A DNA stretch of 64,000 nt, taken from the NCBI RefSeq assembly GCF_963674925.1, contig NZ_OY771647.1, forward strand, positions 1,999,501 through 2,063,500. The letters run 5' to 3'. The stretch's first letter is position 1. Every line of letters starts with the position of its first letter. A model generated the notes under the pieces. It made no database searches, was not told the origin of the DNA, and was given only the letters and a program-made list of their open reading frames with translations. A program made the position numbers and the translations under genes. The DNA is from an uncultured Draconibacterium sp. (GTDB lineage Bacteria; Bacteroidota; Bacteroidia; Bacteroidales; Prolixibacteraceae). Of the stretch, positions 26,065 through 35,236 are shown piece after piece.

Positions 26065-27753
26065 ATGTGTGGAATTGTTGGAGCATTTGATTTAAAAGTT
26101 AAAGCTGAGGATCTCCGCCCTCAGGTGCTGATGATGAGTAAAAAAGTTCGTCACCGCGGACCAGACTGGTCGGGTATTTATTGTGGCGAAAAAGCAATAA
26201 TAGCTCACGAGCGTCTTTCAATTGTTGACCCTGAGTCGGGAGGACAGCCTTTATATAGTAAAGATGGAAATCTTATTTTGGGTGTTAATGGCGAAATTTA
26301 TAATCACCGCGAAATTCGTAAGCGTTACGAAGGGAAATACGATTTTTTAACCAAATCGGACTGTGAGGTAATCTTAGCCCTGTATAACGACAAAAAGGAA
26401 AAGTTCCTGGACGAGATGAACGGAATTTTTGCTTTTGCATTGTACGACGAAGTAAATGATGCCTATTTAATCGGTCGCGACCATATTGGTATTATTCCAT
26501 TATATCAGGGATGGGACAAGTGGGGTACCTACTATGTTGCATCTGAACTAAAGTCGTTGGAAGGATTTTGCACCAAAATCGAAGAGTTTCCTCCGGGACA
26601 TTACTTGTACAGTAAAGACGGCGAACTTAAAAAATGGTATGTTCGCGACTGGCAGGAATTTGATAATGTAAAAGATAATCCGGCAAGCATTGAGGAATTG
26701 TCGCAGGCCTTAGAGGATGCTGTGCAACGTCAGTTGATGTCGGATGTGCCATACGGAGTATTACTTTCAGGTGGGTTAGACTCATCGATAACTTCGGCGC
26801 TGGCTAAAAAATTCTCATCAAAACGTATTGAAGATGGTGGCGAAAAAGACGCCTGGTGGCCACAATTGCACTCGTTTGTAATTGGTTTGGACGGTTCGCC
26901 CGATTTGGCTGCCGCACGTAAAGTTGCCGATCATATCGGAACGGTTCACCACGAAATTAATTATACAATCCAGGAAGGTTTGGATGCCATCAGGGATGTA
27001 ATTTACCATATCGAAACATACGATGTAACTACCGTTCGTGCATCAACGCCCATGTACATGTTATCGCGTGTAATTAAATCGATGGGTATTAAAATGGTGC
27101 TTACCGGCGAGGGAGCCGACGAAATTTTTGGTGGTTACCTGTATTTCCATAAAGCGCCAAATGCCAAAGCATTTCATGAAGAGTGTGTGCGTAAAGTTAA
27201 CCGGTTGAATATGTACGACTGTTTACGTGCCAATAAATCTCTTGCGTCGTGGGGTGTTGAAGGCCGTGTTCCTTTCCTCGACAAGGAGTTTGTTGACGTG
27301 GCAATGCGTTTTAACCCGGAGGCCAAAATGGCAAAAGACGGCAAAATGGAAAAACACTGTCTGCGTGAAGGTTTTGCAAAGTATTTACCGGAAGAAGTGG
27401 CCTGGCGCCAGAAAGAGCAATTCTCTGACGGTGTTGGCTATGGCTGGATTGATACGCTGAAACAAATTGCAGAAGACAAGGTGAGCGACGAAATGATGGA
27501 AAATGCGAAATATCGTTTCCCGGTAAATCCACCTATGAACAAAGAAGAATATGTGTACCGCGAAATTTACAGCGAACACTTCCCATCGGATACAGCTGCA
27601 GCTTGTGTGCCGTCTGAGGCTTCAATTGCATGTAGTACTGCTGCTGCTCTTGAGTGGGATGCTTCGTTCCAGGGAAATGCCGATCCGTCAGGTCGTGCGG
27701 TTAACACGGTTCACTCGCAGGGAGCGACATTTAAGGATATTAAGAAGAAATAA
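26065..27753 (+). CDS. asnB: Asparagine synthase B (glutamine-hydrolysing)
   Basis: AsnB makes asparagine from aspartate, glutamine and ATP. The 562-residue protein has the N-terminal glutaminase domain with catalytic Cys2 (MCGIVGAFD), HRGPD, and VNGEIYNH, and the C-terminal ATP-pyrophosphatase domain with the PP-loop SGGLDSS (235-241). GEGADEIFGGY and GRVPFLDKEF are also typical. The length agrees with the AsnB/AS-B type rather than shorter relatives. It is a single-gene unit with its own promoter and terminator. Confidence 0.97.
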   Translation: MCGIVGAFDLKVKAEDLRPQVLMMSKKVRHRGPDWSGIYCGEKAIIAHERLSIVDPESGGQPLYSKDGNLILGVNGEIYNHREIRKRYEGKYDFLTKSDCEVILALYNDKKEKFLDEMNGIFAFALYDEVNDAYLIGRDHIGIIPLYQGWDKWGTYYVASELKSLEGFCTKIEEFPPGHYLYSKDGELKKWYVRDWQEFDNVKDNPASIEELSQALEDAVQRQLMSDVPYGVLLSGGLDSSITSALAKKFSSKRIEDGGEKDAWWPQLHSFVIGLDGSPDLAAARKVADHIGTVHHEINYTIQEGLDAIRDVIYHIETYDVTTVRASTPMYMLSRVIKSMGIKMVLTGEGADEIFGGYLYFHKAPNAKAFHEECVRKVNRLNMYDCLRANKSLASWGVEGRVPFLDKEFVDVAMRFNPEAKMAKDGKMEKHCLREGFAKYLPEEVAWRQKEQFSDGVGYGWIDTLKQIAEDKVSDEMMENAKYRFPVNPPMNKEEYVYREIYSEHFPSDTAAACVPSEASIACSTAAALEWDASFQGNADPSGRAVNTVHSQGATFKDIKKK

Positions 27754-27781
27754 TTTTAATTTATTATCAATCAACTCAGGG

Positions 27782-27813
27782 AGCCATTCGTTTTATACGG
27801 ATGGCTTTTTTTT
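27782..27813 (+). terminator. Terminator of asnB
   Basis: AGCCATTCG pairs with CGGATGGCT (one T-G pair) around TTTTATA, followed by eight Ts. Confidence 0.9.
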
Positions 27814-27821
27814 CTGAAAGT

Positions 27822-28015
27822 CCCTATCTTTTTGTGTGTATTGCCGTTTGAGTTTCGTCCGGGAGAACCATCTGGCTTCGATCTGCTTTCCATCCCGGCG
27901 CTACGACCGGGTTATTCACATTAGACGCTTCCAGCGTCATAAAAACGTGCAATTGCGACATTGCAGGTCAATAAGCTCGTCTTAACTTTGTAATTCAGTT
28001 CAATATCCCGAAGGG
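27822..28015. repeat. Dispersed palindromic repeat, copy 2
   Basis: This is the second copy of the element at 17642-17885, shorter in the middle but keeping the TTTCGTCCGG, GGCTTCGATC, CCCGGCGCTA..ACCGGGTTATTCACATT and TTCAATATCCCGAAGGG blocks. It fills most of the gap between the asnB terminator and the amidotransferase gene. Beyond it, 28016-28062 holds ATAAGT..ACTTAT, an unexplained short inverted repeat. Confidence 0.7.
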
Positions 28016-28062
28016 TGTCTCATCCTTAAATAAGTTGACACAAAAATGACTTATTATGAGAA

Positions 28063-28626
28063 CTACTTACAAAGCGAAATAAAATTCCGGATAAGTCGGT
28101 GGTTATAAAACTCCGGGTGAAACTGGCAGGTGTATAAGGGTTTCTTTTTGTGTTTCATCAATTGGTTTTTGCAGCTTGCCGAAGTAACCAGCAATTCAAA
28201 ATCATTGGGTAAGGTTATTGAGTCGTTGTGCATTTGCCTCACTGTAAACTTCTGTGGAAGGTCATAAAAAAGCGGATCAGTTTTAACGATCTCCACCTCA
28301 AAATCACCCGATTCCGGTTCCTGGCTTCGCAGCAATTTTGCTCCGTATAAATAACCGGTAACATGGTGCCCGGCGCAAATACCAAGTACCGGTTTTTCAA
28401 AATCTTTAATCCATTCAAAATAGGGAGCGTGATGTTCCACAATATCGTCGCCTTGTGGCGAGCCGCTTAAGATTATACCATCAAACTGCGTTAGGTTTGT
28501 ATATGCACAATCAGCATATTCAATAAACGTTGGCGTAGAACCGGCAACCAAAACCAGTTGCTCAATCGGTTCAGCAAACTCCCGAATTCCTGATTCAGCA
28601 TTATTTACAACTAATATTTCAGCCAT
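28063..28626 (-). CDS. Class I glutamine amidotransferase-like protein
   Basis: The 187 residues form a class I glutaminase domain: nucleophile Cys84 in GICAGHH and the His170/Glu172 pair in QFHPEF. The FDGIILSGSPQGDD segment corresponds to the oxyanion region of GuaA-type domains. No synthetase domain is attached, so the acceptor of the ammonia is unknown; it is not trpG or guaA. Its ATG overlaps the end of the patatin gene by 8 bp, so the two are translationally coupled. Confidence 0.85.
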   Translation of the reverse strand: MAEILVVNNAESGIREFAEPIEQLVLVAGSTPTFIEYADCAYTNLTQFDGIILSGSPQGDDIVEHHAPYFEWIKDFEKPVLGICAGHHVTGYLYGAKLLRSQEPESGDFEVEIVKTDPLFYDLPQKFTVRQMHNDSITLPNDFELLVTSASCKNQLMKHKKKPLYTCQFHPEFYNHRLIRNFISLCK

Positions 28627-29499
28627 TAAATTTTACTTTGTCCAATTCAAGAATTGCCGAATAGCGCCCGATTTCAATCACTTCTTTGGCTTTGTAAAAG
28701 TCGTAGGTTCCGCAAACATCGCGCGAAACGCTAATAACTACATCGGGTTTTCCTTTTTCAATGGCATACTCAACCTGTTTTAACATTCCGGTCGCTAAAG
28801 CCTGATCCATAAGTGAAAGAAATCCGAGTTGCTCCTTTTTCTCTTTCGGATGTTAATGTGCAGGAAGTCGTAAAACTCGTTCATCCATTTTTTGTAAGTC
28901 GACTCCTTTTCTGTACGGTCTTCTTTTTCATAAAAATGATGAGGAACCGGAATGGCTGCATTTACACGAACGGCAACCAGCATATCGCCATCGGTGCGTT
29001 TTACATTCGAAATTGGAAGGTTGTTCATAACGCCGCCATCAACCAATACGGCGTTCTCGCTGGTAATGGGTGTAAAAACCGAAGGAATTGATATTGATGC
29101 CCGAATAGCGCTGAACAAACTACCCTTGGTAAAAACAACCTCTTCGCGATGTTTTAAATCAACGGCAGTTGCTGAGAACGGAATCGGTAAATCTTCGATA
29201 AGCGCATCGGGAATAAACTCCTGAATTTTCGACAACACCTTTTCACCCTTTATCAGTCCGTTTCCTCCAAACGAAAAATCTACCATACGAAACATATCGT
29301 GCCGATCCAACGAAATAGCCCACTCCTTAAATTCGGTTAATTTTCCCGCGGCATAAATGCCTCCAACCAGGGCTCCCATTGAGGTGCCTGCAATCGAAGT
29401 AATCGTATAGCCGCGTGCTTCAAGTTCTTCAATAACGCCAATGTGCGCCATTCCGCGAGCTCCTCCGCCCGAAAGTACCAATGCTATATTTTTGTTCAT
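28619..29499 (-). pseudogene. Patatin-like phospholipase, frameshifted
   Basis: Patatin-type enzymes are Ser/Asp-dyad lipid acyl hydrolases. From ATG 29499 the frame carries the oxyanion motif GGGARG (11-16), GTSMG with Ser40, and Asp154 in DGG. It then leaves the family sequence after HINIRK. The missing C-terminus (EKKEQLGFLSLMDQALATGM...DVCGTYDFYKAKEVIEIG) continues in another frame to the stop at 28619. Adding one A to the short run in CGAAAGAG (plus-strand TTT at about 28844-28846) restores a 293-residue protein. This is either a real pseudogene or a sequencing indel. A TTG start at 29523 is less likely. Confidence 0.8.
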
Positions 29500-29622
29500 T
29501 TTTTGTCTATTTAACTTTTGCAATTTAATTAATTTCTGGTGTATAATTCAAACTAATCATTTTTCAGGTAGGCACAGAATGCTTATATTCGACCAAAATT
29601 CAATAAATAGAAAAAAAACTGT

Positions 29623-30723
29623 ATGATGAGAAAATTATTAGTTGTTATTATAGGTTTAGCCTTGTTTGCCTGTTCGCAACCGCAGGATGGTTTTAAAATT
29701 ACCGTTAAACTGGATGGTGCTGACGGAAATGTGATGTTGGAGGAACGTGGAGCCAGCCAGTGGATTGGTATTGATACCGCTGAAGTGGTTGATGGTGTTG
29801 CTGTTCTTGAGGGAGAAGTGGATTTTCCGGGTATATATTATTTGTCGGTTAACGGACAACGTGAAAAAGCTGTGGTATTTGTTGAAAATAAGAGCATGAC
29901 GGTTACCGGAAAGGCCGATTCAATTGTGGGCGTTCAGGTTACTGGATCGACTACACACGATGAGTTTAAAACGATAAACGACGAGATACAAAAAATTAGC
30001 GAAGAGTACATGGCGATTTACCAGGAAGCCCGTACAGCAAGTGCTGCCGGCGATACTGCAAAAGCCAATGAATTGATGAAACAGGTTGAAGACCTGTACG
30101 CCAGCGTTGGCGAAATACAGGAAGAATTTGTAAAAGAAAATCCGGCTTCGTACGTTACTCCTTTGCTGTTAAGCCAAATTCAGTACGAAAAAGAGGTTGA
30201 CGAACTGGAAGCTTTAGTGAGTAATCTGGATGCAAAATTAGATTCAGTTCCTGCCATTTTGGATTTAAAAGCAAAAATTGAGAAACTAAAAACGGTTGCT
30301 GTTGGAAAAACTGCTCCTGATTTTACTCAAAACGATGCGGATGGAAATCCGGTTAAGTTTTCTGATATCTATTCAAAAAATGAGTTGACATTGGTTGACT
30401 TCTGGGCATCGTGGTGTGGACCATGCCGTGCTGAGAATCCGAATGTAGTGGCAACTTACAACAAATACAAAGATCAGGGATTTAGTGTATTTGGTGTGTC
30501 GCTCGACAGAGATAAAGATGCGTGGTTAAAAGCCATTGAAGATGATGGTTTAACCTGGGGTCATGTTTCAGACCTTGCTTACTGGAATAATGCAGCAGCA
30601 AAACTTTACGCTGTAAACTCTATTCCATCGAGTTTGTTGGTTGACAAAAACGGAATAATCGTTGCCAAAAACAAAAGAGGAGAAGAACTGGGTAAAACAG
30701 TTGCCGAGTTTTTAAACAAATAG
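29623..30723 (+). CDS. TlpA-like thioredoxin lipoprotein with DUF4369 domain
   Basis: The 366-residue lipoprotein has its lipidation Cys at 17 (GLALFAC). A DUF4369-type beta domain (about 23-105) is followed by a helical linker rich in Glu/Ala (about 120-225) and a C-terminal AhpC/TSA-type thioredoxin fold with active site WCGPC (264-268) and a cis-Pro segment NSIPSSLLVD. Bacteroidota have many such periplasmic reductases; a role in disulfide reduction or cytochrome/envelope maturation is family knowledge, the exact partner unknown. It is divergent from the patatin gene. A second ATG at 29626 is an equal start candidate. Confidence 0.92.
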   Translation: MMRKLLVVIIGLALFACSQPQDGFKITVKLDGADGNVMLEERGASQWIGIDTAEVVDGVAVLEGEVDFPGIYYLSVNGQREKAVVFVENKSMTVTGKADSIVGVQVTGSTTHDEFKTINDEIQKISEEYMAIYQEARTASAAGDTAKANELMKQVEDLYASVGEIQEEFVKENPASYVTPLLLSQIQYEKEVDELEALVSNLDAKLDSVPAILDLKAKIEKLKTVAVGKTAPDFTQNDADGNPVKFSDIYSKNELTLVDFWASWCGPCRAENPNVVATYNKYKDQGFSVFGVSLDRDKDAWLKAIEDDGLTWGHVSDLAYWNNAAAKLYAVNSIPSSLLVDKNGIIVAKNKRGEELGKTVAEFLNK

Positions 30724-30746
30724 AATAGTCTTATTTAGGATAAACT

Positions 30747-30786
30747 AAAGCCGTTTTAACGAAAACAAGTTAAAACGGCTTTTTTT
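30747..30786 (+). terminator. Terminator of the thioredoxin lipoprotein gene
   Basis: A perfect 14-bp stem, AAAGCCGTTTTAAC with GTTAAAACGGCTTT, encloses an 8-base loop and is followed by Ts. Confidence 0.93.
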
Positions 30787-30872
30787 CTGGCCCTAAGAAG
30801 GATATTTAATCAATGATTCAGAAAAATAGAAGTTAAAATTCAGCGTTTTGGGCTGTCTTATTCAGCAATAGT

Positions 30873-30906
30873 TTTGCTGTTTTTTTTTATTTTGAATATA
30901 CATTTG
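30873..30906 (+). promoter_or_regulatory. Orphan promoter before a gene-free transcript
   Basis: TTTG (30873-30876) and TACATTTG (30899-30906) are 22 bp apart. The minus-7 box is a full consensus match; the spacing is at the upper limit. No open reading frame follows for 170 bp until a strong terminator. Confidence 0.45.
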
Positions 30907-30911
30907 TTAGC

Positions 30912-31077
30912 ACAAACCATAAGAGTATTGAAGAGTTGAATTGTTGAAGTAATTGGTTAAGTTGTGATAGAAGGAAGAGGTGGAGGACCAATTATGAATG
31001 TGTGACCAATTAAAGTTGCTTTTTTTAAACTAGAGAGGAGGAAAAGATCCTGGCATTTTTGTCAGGATCTTTTTTTT
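30912..31077 (+). ncRNA. Candidate small RNA
   Basis: Between a consensus promoter and a perfect terminator lies about 165 nt without a reading frame. It contains AATTGGT (about 30951-30957), able to pair with ACCAATT about 35 bases on, a repeated ACCAATTA and a purine-rich GGAAGAGGTGGAGGA stretch. I cannot assign it to a known RNA family. It sits between two unrelated genes and could also be a leader of the EamA gene. Confidence 0.35.
31042..31077 (+). terminator. Strong terminator before the EamA gene
   Basis: The perfect 11-bp stem AAAAGATCCTG/CAGGATCTTTT encloses a 10-base loop, with Ts to 31077. The preceding gene already has its own terminator at 30747-30786, so this one must end a different transcript. 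Confidence 0.92.
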
Positions 31078-31145
31078 GTTACAACTGATTTTTTCAGTTT
31101 AAAGAAATCGGTAAATACATTGTCCGTATTTAGTACATTTACCGC

Positions 31146-32057
31146 ATGCAAAATCATTTTGGAGAAATAGCCGGTGTATTGACTGCCGTATTCTGGACAG
31201 TAACATCGCTGGCATTCGAATCGGCCGGGAAGAAGGTCGGATCGCTCGCGGTTAATCTCATTCGTTTGGTTATCGCTTTTTTCCTTGTTGGTATCTATAG
31301 TTGGATTGCACGGGGATTCTTTTTCCCAACCGACGCAAGTATGTATGCCTGGAAATGGCTGGCTTTTTCCGGATTGGTTGGTTTTGTCATCGGCGACTTA
31401 TTGCTTTTCCAGTCGTTTGTTTTAATAGGTGCACGAATTGCTATGTTGTTAATGGCGCTGGCACCGCCTTTTGCCGCGCTTATTGGCTGGTTGCTTTTGG
31501 GTGAGGTTCTTGCTCCTCAAAGTTGGTTGGGGATGGCCGTTACCATGACCGGGATAATTATCGTTATACTTAAACGAGAGAAATCGGAAGAGAACGGTGT
31601 TAAAATCCGAAGGTTTAAATCGTCGTATCCCATACAAGGAATTCTGTTGGCTCTGGGTGGTGCCATGGGGCAGGCAGCCGGTTTGGTAATCAGCAAAAAG
31701 GGAATGGGCGAATATGATGCTTTTTCAGCTACACAGATAAGGATCCTGGCAGGTATTGTTGGTTTCTCTATTCTCTTTGTTTTTATAAAGCGCTGGCCAC
31801 GTGTTTGGGCCGCTTTAAAAAATAACTCAGCGATGAAACGCATTACGCTGGGAGCTTTCTTCGGTCCGTTTCTTGGTGTTTCTTTTTCGTTATTAGCGGT
31901 TCAACATACGCAAGCCGGAATTGCCGCAACACTAATGGCAATTGTTCCGGTACTAATTATCGGACCTTCAATTTTACTGTTTAAAGAAAAGGTGAACTGG
32001 AAAGAAATTCTGGGAGCGGTAATAACCGTTGGAGGTGTGGCCATGTTCTTTTTGTAG
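31146..32057 (+). CDS. EamA/DMT-family transporter
   Basis: The 303 residues are almost entirely hydrophobic and divide into two EamA repeats (about 6-142 and 168-302), about ten transmembrane helices in total, with a short charged linker in the middle (KREKSEENGVKIRRFK). Members of the drug/metabolite transporter superfamily export or import small metabolites through the inner membrane. The substrate cannot be predicted. It stands alone and is convergent with the peptidase gene; an imperfect hairpin separates the two. Confidence 0.92.
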   Translation: MQNHFGEIAGVLTAVFWTVTSLAFESAGKKVGSLAVNLIRLVIAFFLVGIYSWIARGFFFPTDASMYAWKWLAFSGLVGFVIGDLLLFQSFVLIGARIAMLLMALAPPFAALIGWLLLGEVLAPQSWLGMAVTMTGIIIVILKREKSEENGVKIRRFKSSYPIQGILLALGGAMGQAAGLVISKKGMGEYDAFSATQIRILAGIVGFSILFVFIKRWPRVWAALKNNSAMKRITLGAFFGPFLGVSFSLLAVQHTQAGIAATLMAIVPVLIIGPSILLFKEKVNWKEILGAVITVGGVAMFFL

Positions 32058-32062
32058 AAAGC

Positions 32063-32116
32063 CAGACTGAGCGAAGTCGGAGTCCGGTGATTTGCCTTTC
32101 GACCTCGCTCAATCTG
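32063..32116. repeat. Imperfect palindrome between convergent genes
   Basis: CAGACTGAGCGAAGTCG and CGACCTCGCTCAATCTG are 17-base arms with two mismatches, both of which become G-U pairs in a minus-strand transcript. The element is of the GAGCGAAGTCG type found in many Bacteroidota spacers. No T tract is present. Confidence 0.6.
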
Positions 32117-32121
32117 TAATT

Positions 32122-33423
32122 TTACATTTCAATATTCACTTCCATACCCAGCCAGTCTTCAAGTGTTTCTTTAACCTGCTGTTTTTGTTCTTCTGGTAAA
32201 TTCCCGATGCGGGTGCTGTGACTTCCTTCAGTCTTTACAATTTTCAGGAAATTGGATTTATTCGGAACTTCAAAAGCCGAAGCCGACCACGGATCCCACT
32301 CTCCATAAATAAACAGCATTTTAGCATCGGTTTTTTTGATGAATCTTTCGACCTCCTTAGCTGTCTTTTTGTTGTATTTAATATCCAGCTCGGGTAAATA
32401 AATGCGGTTCAGCCAGCCTTCTGCACTTTTAATTGCTAAATAGTCTTTAAACGGTTTTACGTCGTAACCGTAATAACCCAGTTCGTGCGCTGCCTGTACA
32501 TAAAACGATTTAAAGGTGTTCATACCTTCGCTCGCCAGGTACATGGGCGACGATACTTTAACCAACTCAGCAAACAAATCTTTTGCCGGTGCATCCAGTG
32601 CCGGAATATCATCCAACGAATTATCGTACTGCCAAAATCCGTAAGAGAATTCGAGCACCACATAATCCAGCATTTCGTTGTTGTTTAGCAAAGGATGCAG
32701 ATTGTTATCCTTGCAATACTGCTCAAGCAAAAATAGATAAGTCTCCCTGTTTTTTAAAATTTTCAATTGGAATTCCCGCACTTTTGCCCGGCCTTCTGGA
32801 GTACCGGTGGTGTTGGCAATAAACGGTTCATGACGACCATCTTCAACACCAAAGTTAAGTGGCCCCACATACGGTACTGAAACATCAACATCGTTGGGGT
32901 AAAGCCAGCGGTGATATACTGTTGTTTGTCCGCCTTTGCTAATCCCGGTGCTTATCCATTTCCCCGAATAATATTTTTTCATCATCTGAATAATATGGTG
33001 ATGATCGGCAGCGGCATTGCGTACTGTCAGATAATCCCAGTTTAGTGGTTCCGGCATCGATTCGCCAAAATAACGGTGGTCCATACAAATTTGATTGGCC
33101 CCCAATATCGGAGAAAGCTCATTGATATAGTTTGGGTTTTCGGAATAACCGCCGTTGTAGCCTTCAGTTATAAAAATTACCGGGTGGTCAAGGCCTTTGT
33201 CGGCGATCAATACCCGCTGCAAAAAAGTTCCTTTCGCCGGATCAGAATGGTCAACAGGCTGCTCCACCATTATTTTGTATTTAACTGCAAAAAAGTCGGT
33301 GCAGCCCATTTGCTCAATACTTTTAACCTCGGGTTGATTTTCGAGAAAGGCTTTTAGCGTGGTTTGCGAAAAAGTTACTGCCGACAGCAGCAGCAAAATC
33401 AGCAAGATTTGAAATTTCTTCAT
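32122..33423 (-). CDS. Secreted serine peptidase, PS-10/S37 (S28-like) type
   Basis: This protein of 433 residues starts at ATG 33423 with a signal peptide (MKKFQILLILLLLSAVTFSQ). An in-frame extension to 33477 would bury it and is rejected. The alpha/beta-hydrolase core contains DHRYFGES, the nucleophile elbow GISKGGQ (Ser162), GEWDPWS with the likely acid and EGSHSTR with the likely His, in the order and spacing of PS-10 (MEROPS S37) and S28 prolyl-type peptidases. The expected activity is release of short peptides from peptide N-termini in the periplasm or outside the cell. Confidence 0.85.
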   Translation of the reverse strand: MKKFQILLILLLLSAVTFSQTTLKAFLENQPEVKSIEQMGCTDFFAVKYKIMVEQPVDHSDPAKGTFLQRVLIADKGLDHPVIFITEGYNGGYSENPNYINELSPILGANQICMDHRYFGESMPEPLNWDYLTVRNAAADHHHIIQMMKKYYSGKWISTGISKGGQTTVYHRWLYPNDVDVSVPYVGPLNFGVEDGRHEPFIANTTGTPEGRAKVREFQLKILKNRETYLFLLEQYCKDNNLHPLLNNNEMLDYVVLEFSYGFWQYDNSLDDIPALDAPAKDLFAELVKVSSPMYLASEGMNTFKSFYVQAAHELGYYGYDVKPFKDYLAIKSAEGWLNRIYLPELDIKYNKKTAKEVERFIKKTDAKMLFIYGEWDPWSASAFEVPNKSNFLKIVKTEGSHSTRIGNLPEEQKQQVKETLEDWLGMEVNIEM

Positions 33424-33513
33424 GAGCTTTTTGAAATATGTGTTGGCTCTGGTTATCCATAGCCGTTTTTTGTACATTTGGTTGCAAGTAAAAAATAATC
33501 TTCAACATAAATT

Positions 33514-34092
33514 ATGAGGAAAGCCATAATCTTTTTCATTACCGTAGTACTATTAGCGTGTCAGGTAGCTGCTCAGAACCTGCCTCGTGTAAAAATGCAA
33601 ACTTCACTGGGTGAAATTATTGTTGAAATTGATACAATAAATGCACCGGTTACTGCTAAAAACTTTCTGAAGCATGTTAAGTCCAATACCTACGAAAATG
33701 CGTGCTTTTACCGTGTTGTTCGTATGGATAACCAACCCAATAACGATGTGAAAATAGAGGTGATACAGGGAGGGATGTACACCGAACCACGCTTTGAGAC
33801 TATAAAACCAATCGCACACGAAACCACCGAAACCACAGGATTAAAACATCTGGACGGCACATTGTCAATGGCGCGAATGGAGCCGGGAACAGCATCAACC
33901 GAGTTTTTTATTTGTGTGGGCAACCAGCCGGAATTGGATTTTGGAGGTAAACGAAATCCTGATGGACAGGGTTTTGCAGCTTTTGGCCAGGTAATTTCAG
34001 GAATGGATGTGGTACGCAAAATTCAGCAACAAAAGGATGAGCAACAAACGCTTGTGGAGAAAGTGAATATTAAACAAATGCAGGTGCAGTAA
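33514..34092 (+). CDS. Cyclophilin-type peptidyl-prolyl cis-trans isomerase
   Basis: The enzyme accelerates proline isomerisation during protein folding. The 192 residues begin with a signal peptide (about 1-20; LLAC could also be a lipobox) followed by a PpiA-like cyclophilin fold: SLGEIIVEID, CFYRVVRMD, IQGGMY, the GTLSMARMEPGTASTEFFIC block and FAAFGQVISGMDVV. It is therefore exported. It is divergent from the peptidase gene and followed after 10 bp by a GNAT gene. Confidence 0.92.
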   Translation: MRKAIIFFITVVLLACQVAAQNLPRVKMQTSLGEIIVEIDTINAPVTAKNFLKHVKSNTYENACFYRVVRMDNQPNNDVKIEVIQGGMYTEPRFETIKPIAHETTETTGLKHLDGTLSMARMEPGTASTEFFICVGNQPELDFGGKRNPDGQGFAAFGQVISGMDVVRKIQQQKDEQQTLVEKVNIKQMQVQ

Positions 34093-34102
34093 AAACGAAA
34101 GA

Positions 34103-34663
34103 ATGAGCAACTCTGAAATAAATGGATTAGAATCTGAACGGCTGATATTATCGGAGATTGAAATGGAAGACCTTGAAAAACTACATCGGCTGCATTCTAT
34201 TCCCGAGGTGGATGAATATAATACGCTTGGCATCCCAAAATCGATAAAAGACACTGAGCAATTTTTACAACAACAGTTGGAGGCTAAAAGCAAAACTCCG
34301 CGAAGTTCTTACATGTGGAAAGTAGTATTAAGAGAAACAGGAGCTTTTATCGGAGTGGCCGGATTTTCGTTGTCGAATAATAAGTTTAAGCTCGGTGAAA
34401 TTTACTACAAACTCGATCCTGTTTATTGGGGAAAAGGTTATGCAACAGAACTTGCAAAACGATTGGTACTATTGGGCTTTAACGATTTCAAGTTACACAA
34501 AGTGGAGGCCGGCGTGGCTACCGAAAACAAAAAATCAGTAAAAGTGCTGGAAAAAATTGGTATGACCAGAGAAGGACTGCGCCGAAAAATTTTGCCCATA
34601 CGTGGAGAGTGGAAAGACAATTACCATTACGCCATTGTTGAAGACGATCCACGCGATTATTAA
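34103..34663 (+). CDS. GNAT family N-acetyltransferase (RimJ/RimL-like)
   Basis: The 186-residue protein has the GNAT fold of the RimJ/RimL group: LESERLILSEIEMEDLEKL at the start, the acetyl-CoA loop YWGKGYATELAKRLVLLGF, and the C-terminal VATENKKSVKVLEKIGMTREGLRR. The substrate is not known; relatives acetylate ribosomal protein N-termini or small amines. It follows the cyclophilin gene by 10 bp, so the two are probably co-transcribed. Confidence 0.9.
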   Translation: MSNSEINGLESERLILSEIEMEDLEKLHRLHSIPEVDEYNTLGIPKSIKDTEQFLQQQLEAKSKTPRSSYMWKVVLRETGAFIGVAGFSLSNNKFKLGEIYYKLDPVYWGKGYATELAKRLVLLGFNDFKLHKVEAGVATENKKSVKVLEKIGMTREGLRRKILPIRGEWKDNYHYAIVEDDPRDY

Positions 34664-34740
34664 AAACTTCTTCAGGTTTACGCAACCATTTCTGTCGAGC
34701 CTCCATCATGTAATAAACATAAAACTCAAATTTTGCTGTT

Positions 34741-35139
34741 ATGAAGAAGTTGCTTTTACTACTTAGTTTATTTACAATAATTTCGTGTTCAAAAGATAAA
34801 GATTCACCCATTGGCATATGGGATGATAACATCAAACTATCTCAAAAGGAAGTTGAATTTGATGCCAGTGAAAACACCATTACCATAACAACCGAAGGTG
34901 AGTGGTGGTGGATTGAAAGTATTAAATTTGATGAAGAATATGTAAACCTGGAAGGAGTGGACACCAGTTCAGATGACTTTATAATTGAACAGCCTGAATT
35001 TACGATTGAGCGAAAAAATGCCACCGAGATTTATATTTCAATGAGCGAAAACCTCGGAGATACAAGCAGGGTGCTGGGAATTGGATTGGAAGCAGGTGAT
35101 TATTTCGACCATATTAAAGTAACTCAGTCGGCTAATTAG
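34741..35139 (+). CDS. Putative lipoprotein, BACON-like
   Basis: The 132 residues open with a lipoprotein signal (MKKLLLLLSLFTIISC, Cys16). The mature part reads as a small beta-sandwich: KEVEFDASENTITITTEGEWWWIE and a C-terminal strand FDHIKVTQSA, resembling single BACON-type domains, though the match is by pattern only. Function unknown. It is separated from the GNAT gene by 77 bp and from the next lipoprotein gene by 97 bp. Confidence 0.7.
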   Translation: MKKLLLLLSLFTIISCSKDKDSPIGIWDDNIKLSQKEVEFDASENTITITTEGEWWWIESIKFDEEYVNLEGVDTSSDDFIIEQPEFTIERKNATEIYISMSENLGDTSRVLGIGLEAGDYFDHIKVTQSAN

Positions 35140-35236
35140 GAGCCGGCATTTCCGCCTTAAACATATTAGCGTACCCAAAACTTTTTGAATCGCAACAAAA
35201 GCTTGTTCTTAAGGGTTATAAGTAACTAAAAGGGCA

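Noticed and set aside
28016..28062. Possible insertion sequence end (ATAAGT..ACTTAT inverted pair)
   Set aside because: Only 6-bp arms, no transposase and no target duplication visible.
28100..28135. Apparent continuation of the dispersed repeat (CTCCGGGTGAAACTGG) in the amidotransferase gene
   Set aside because: These bases encode the conserved QFHPEF glutaminase motif; the resemblance to the repeat is coincidental.
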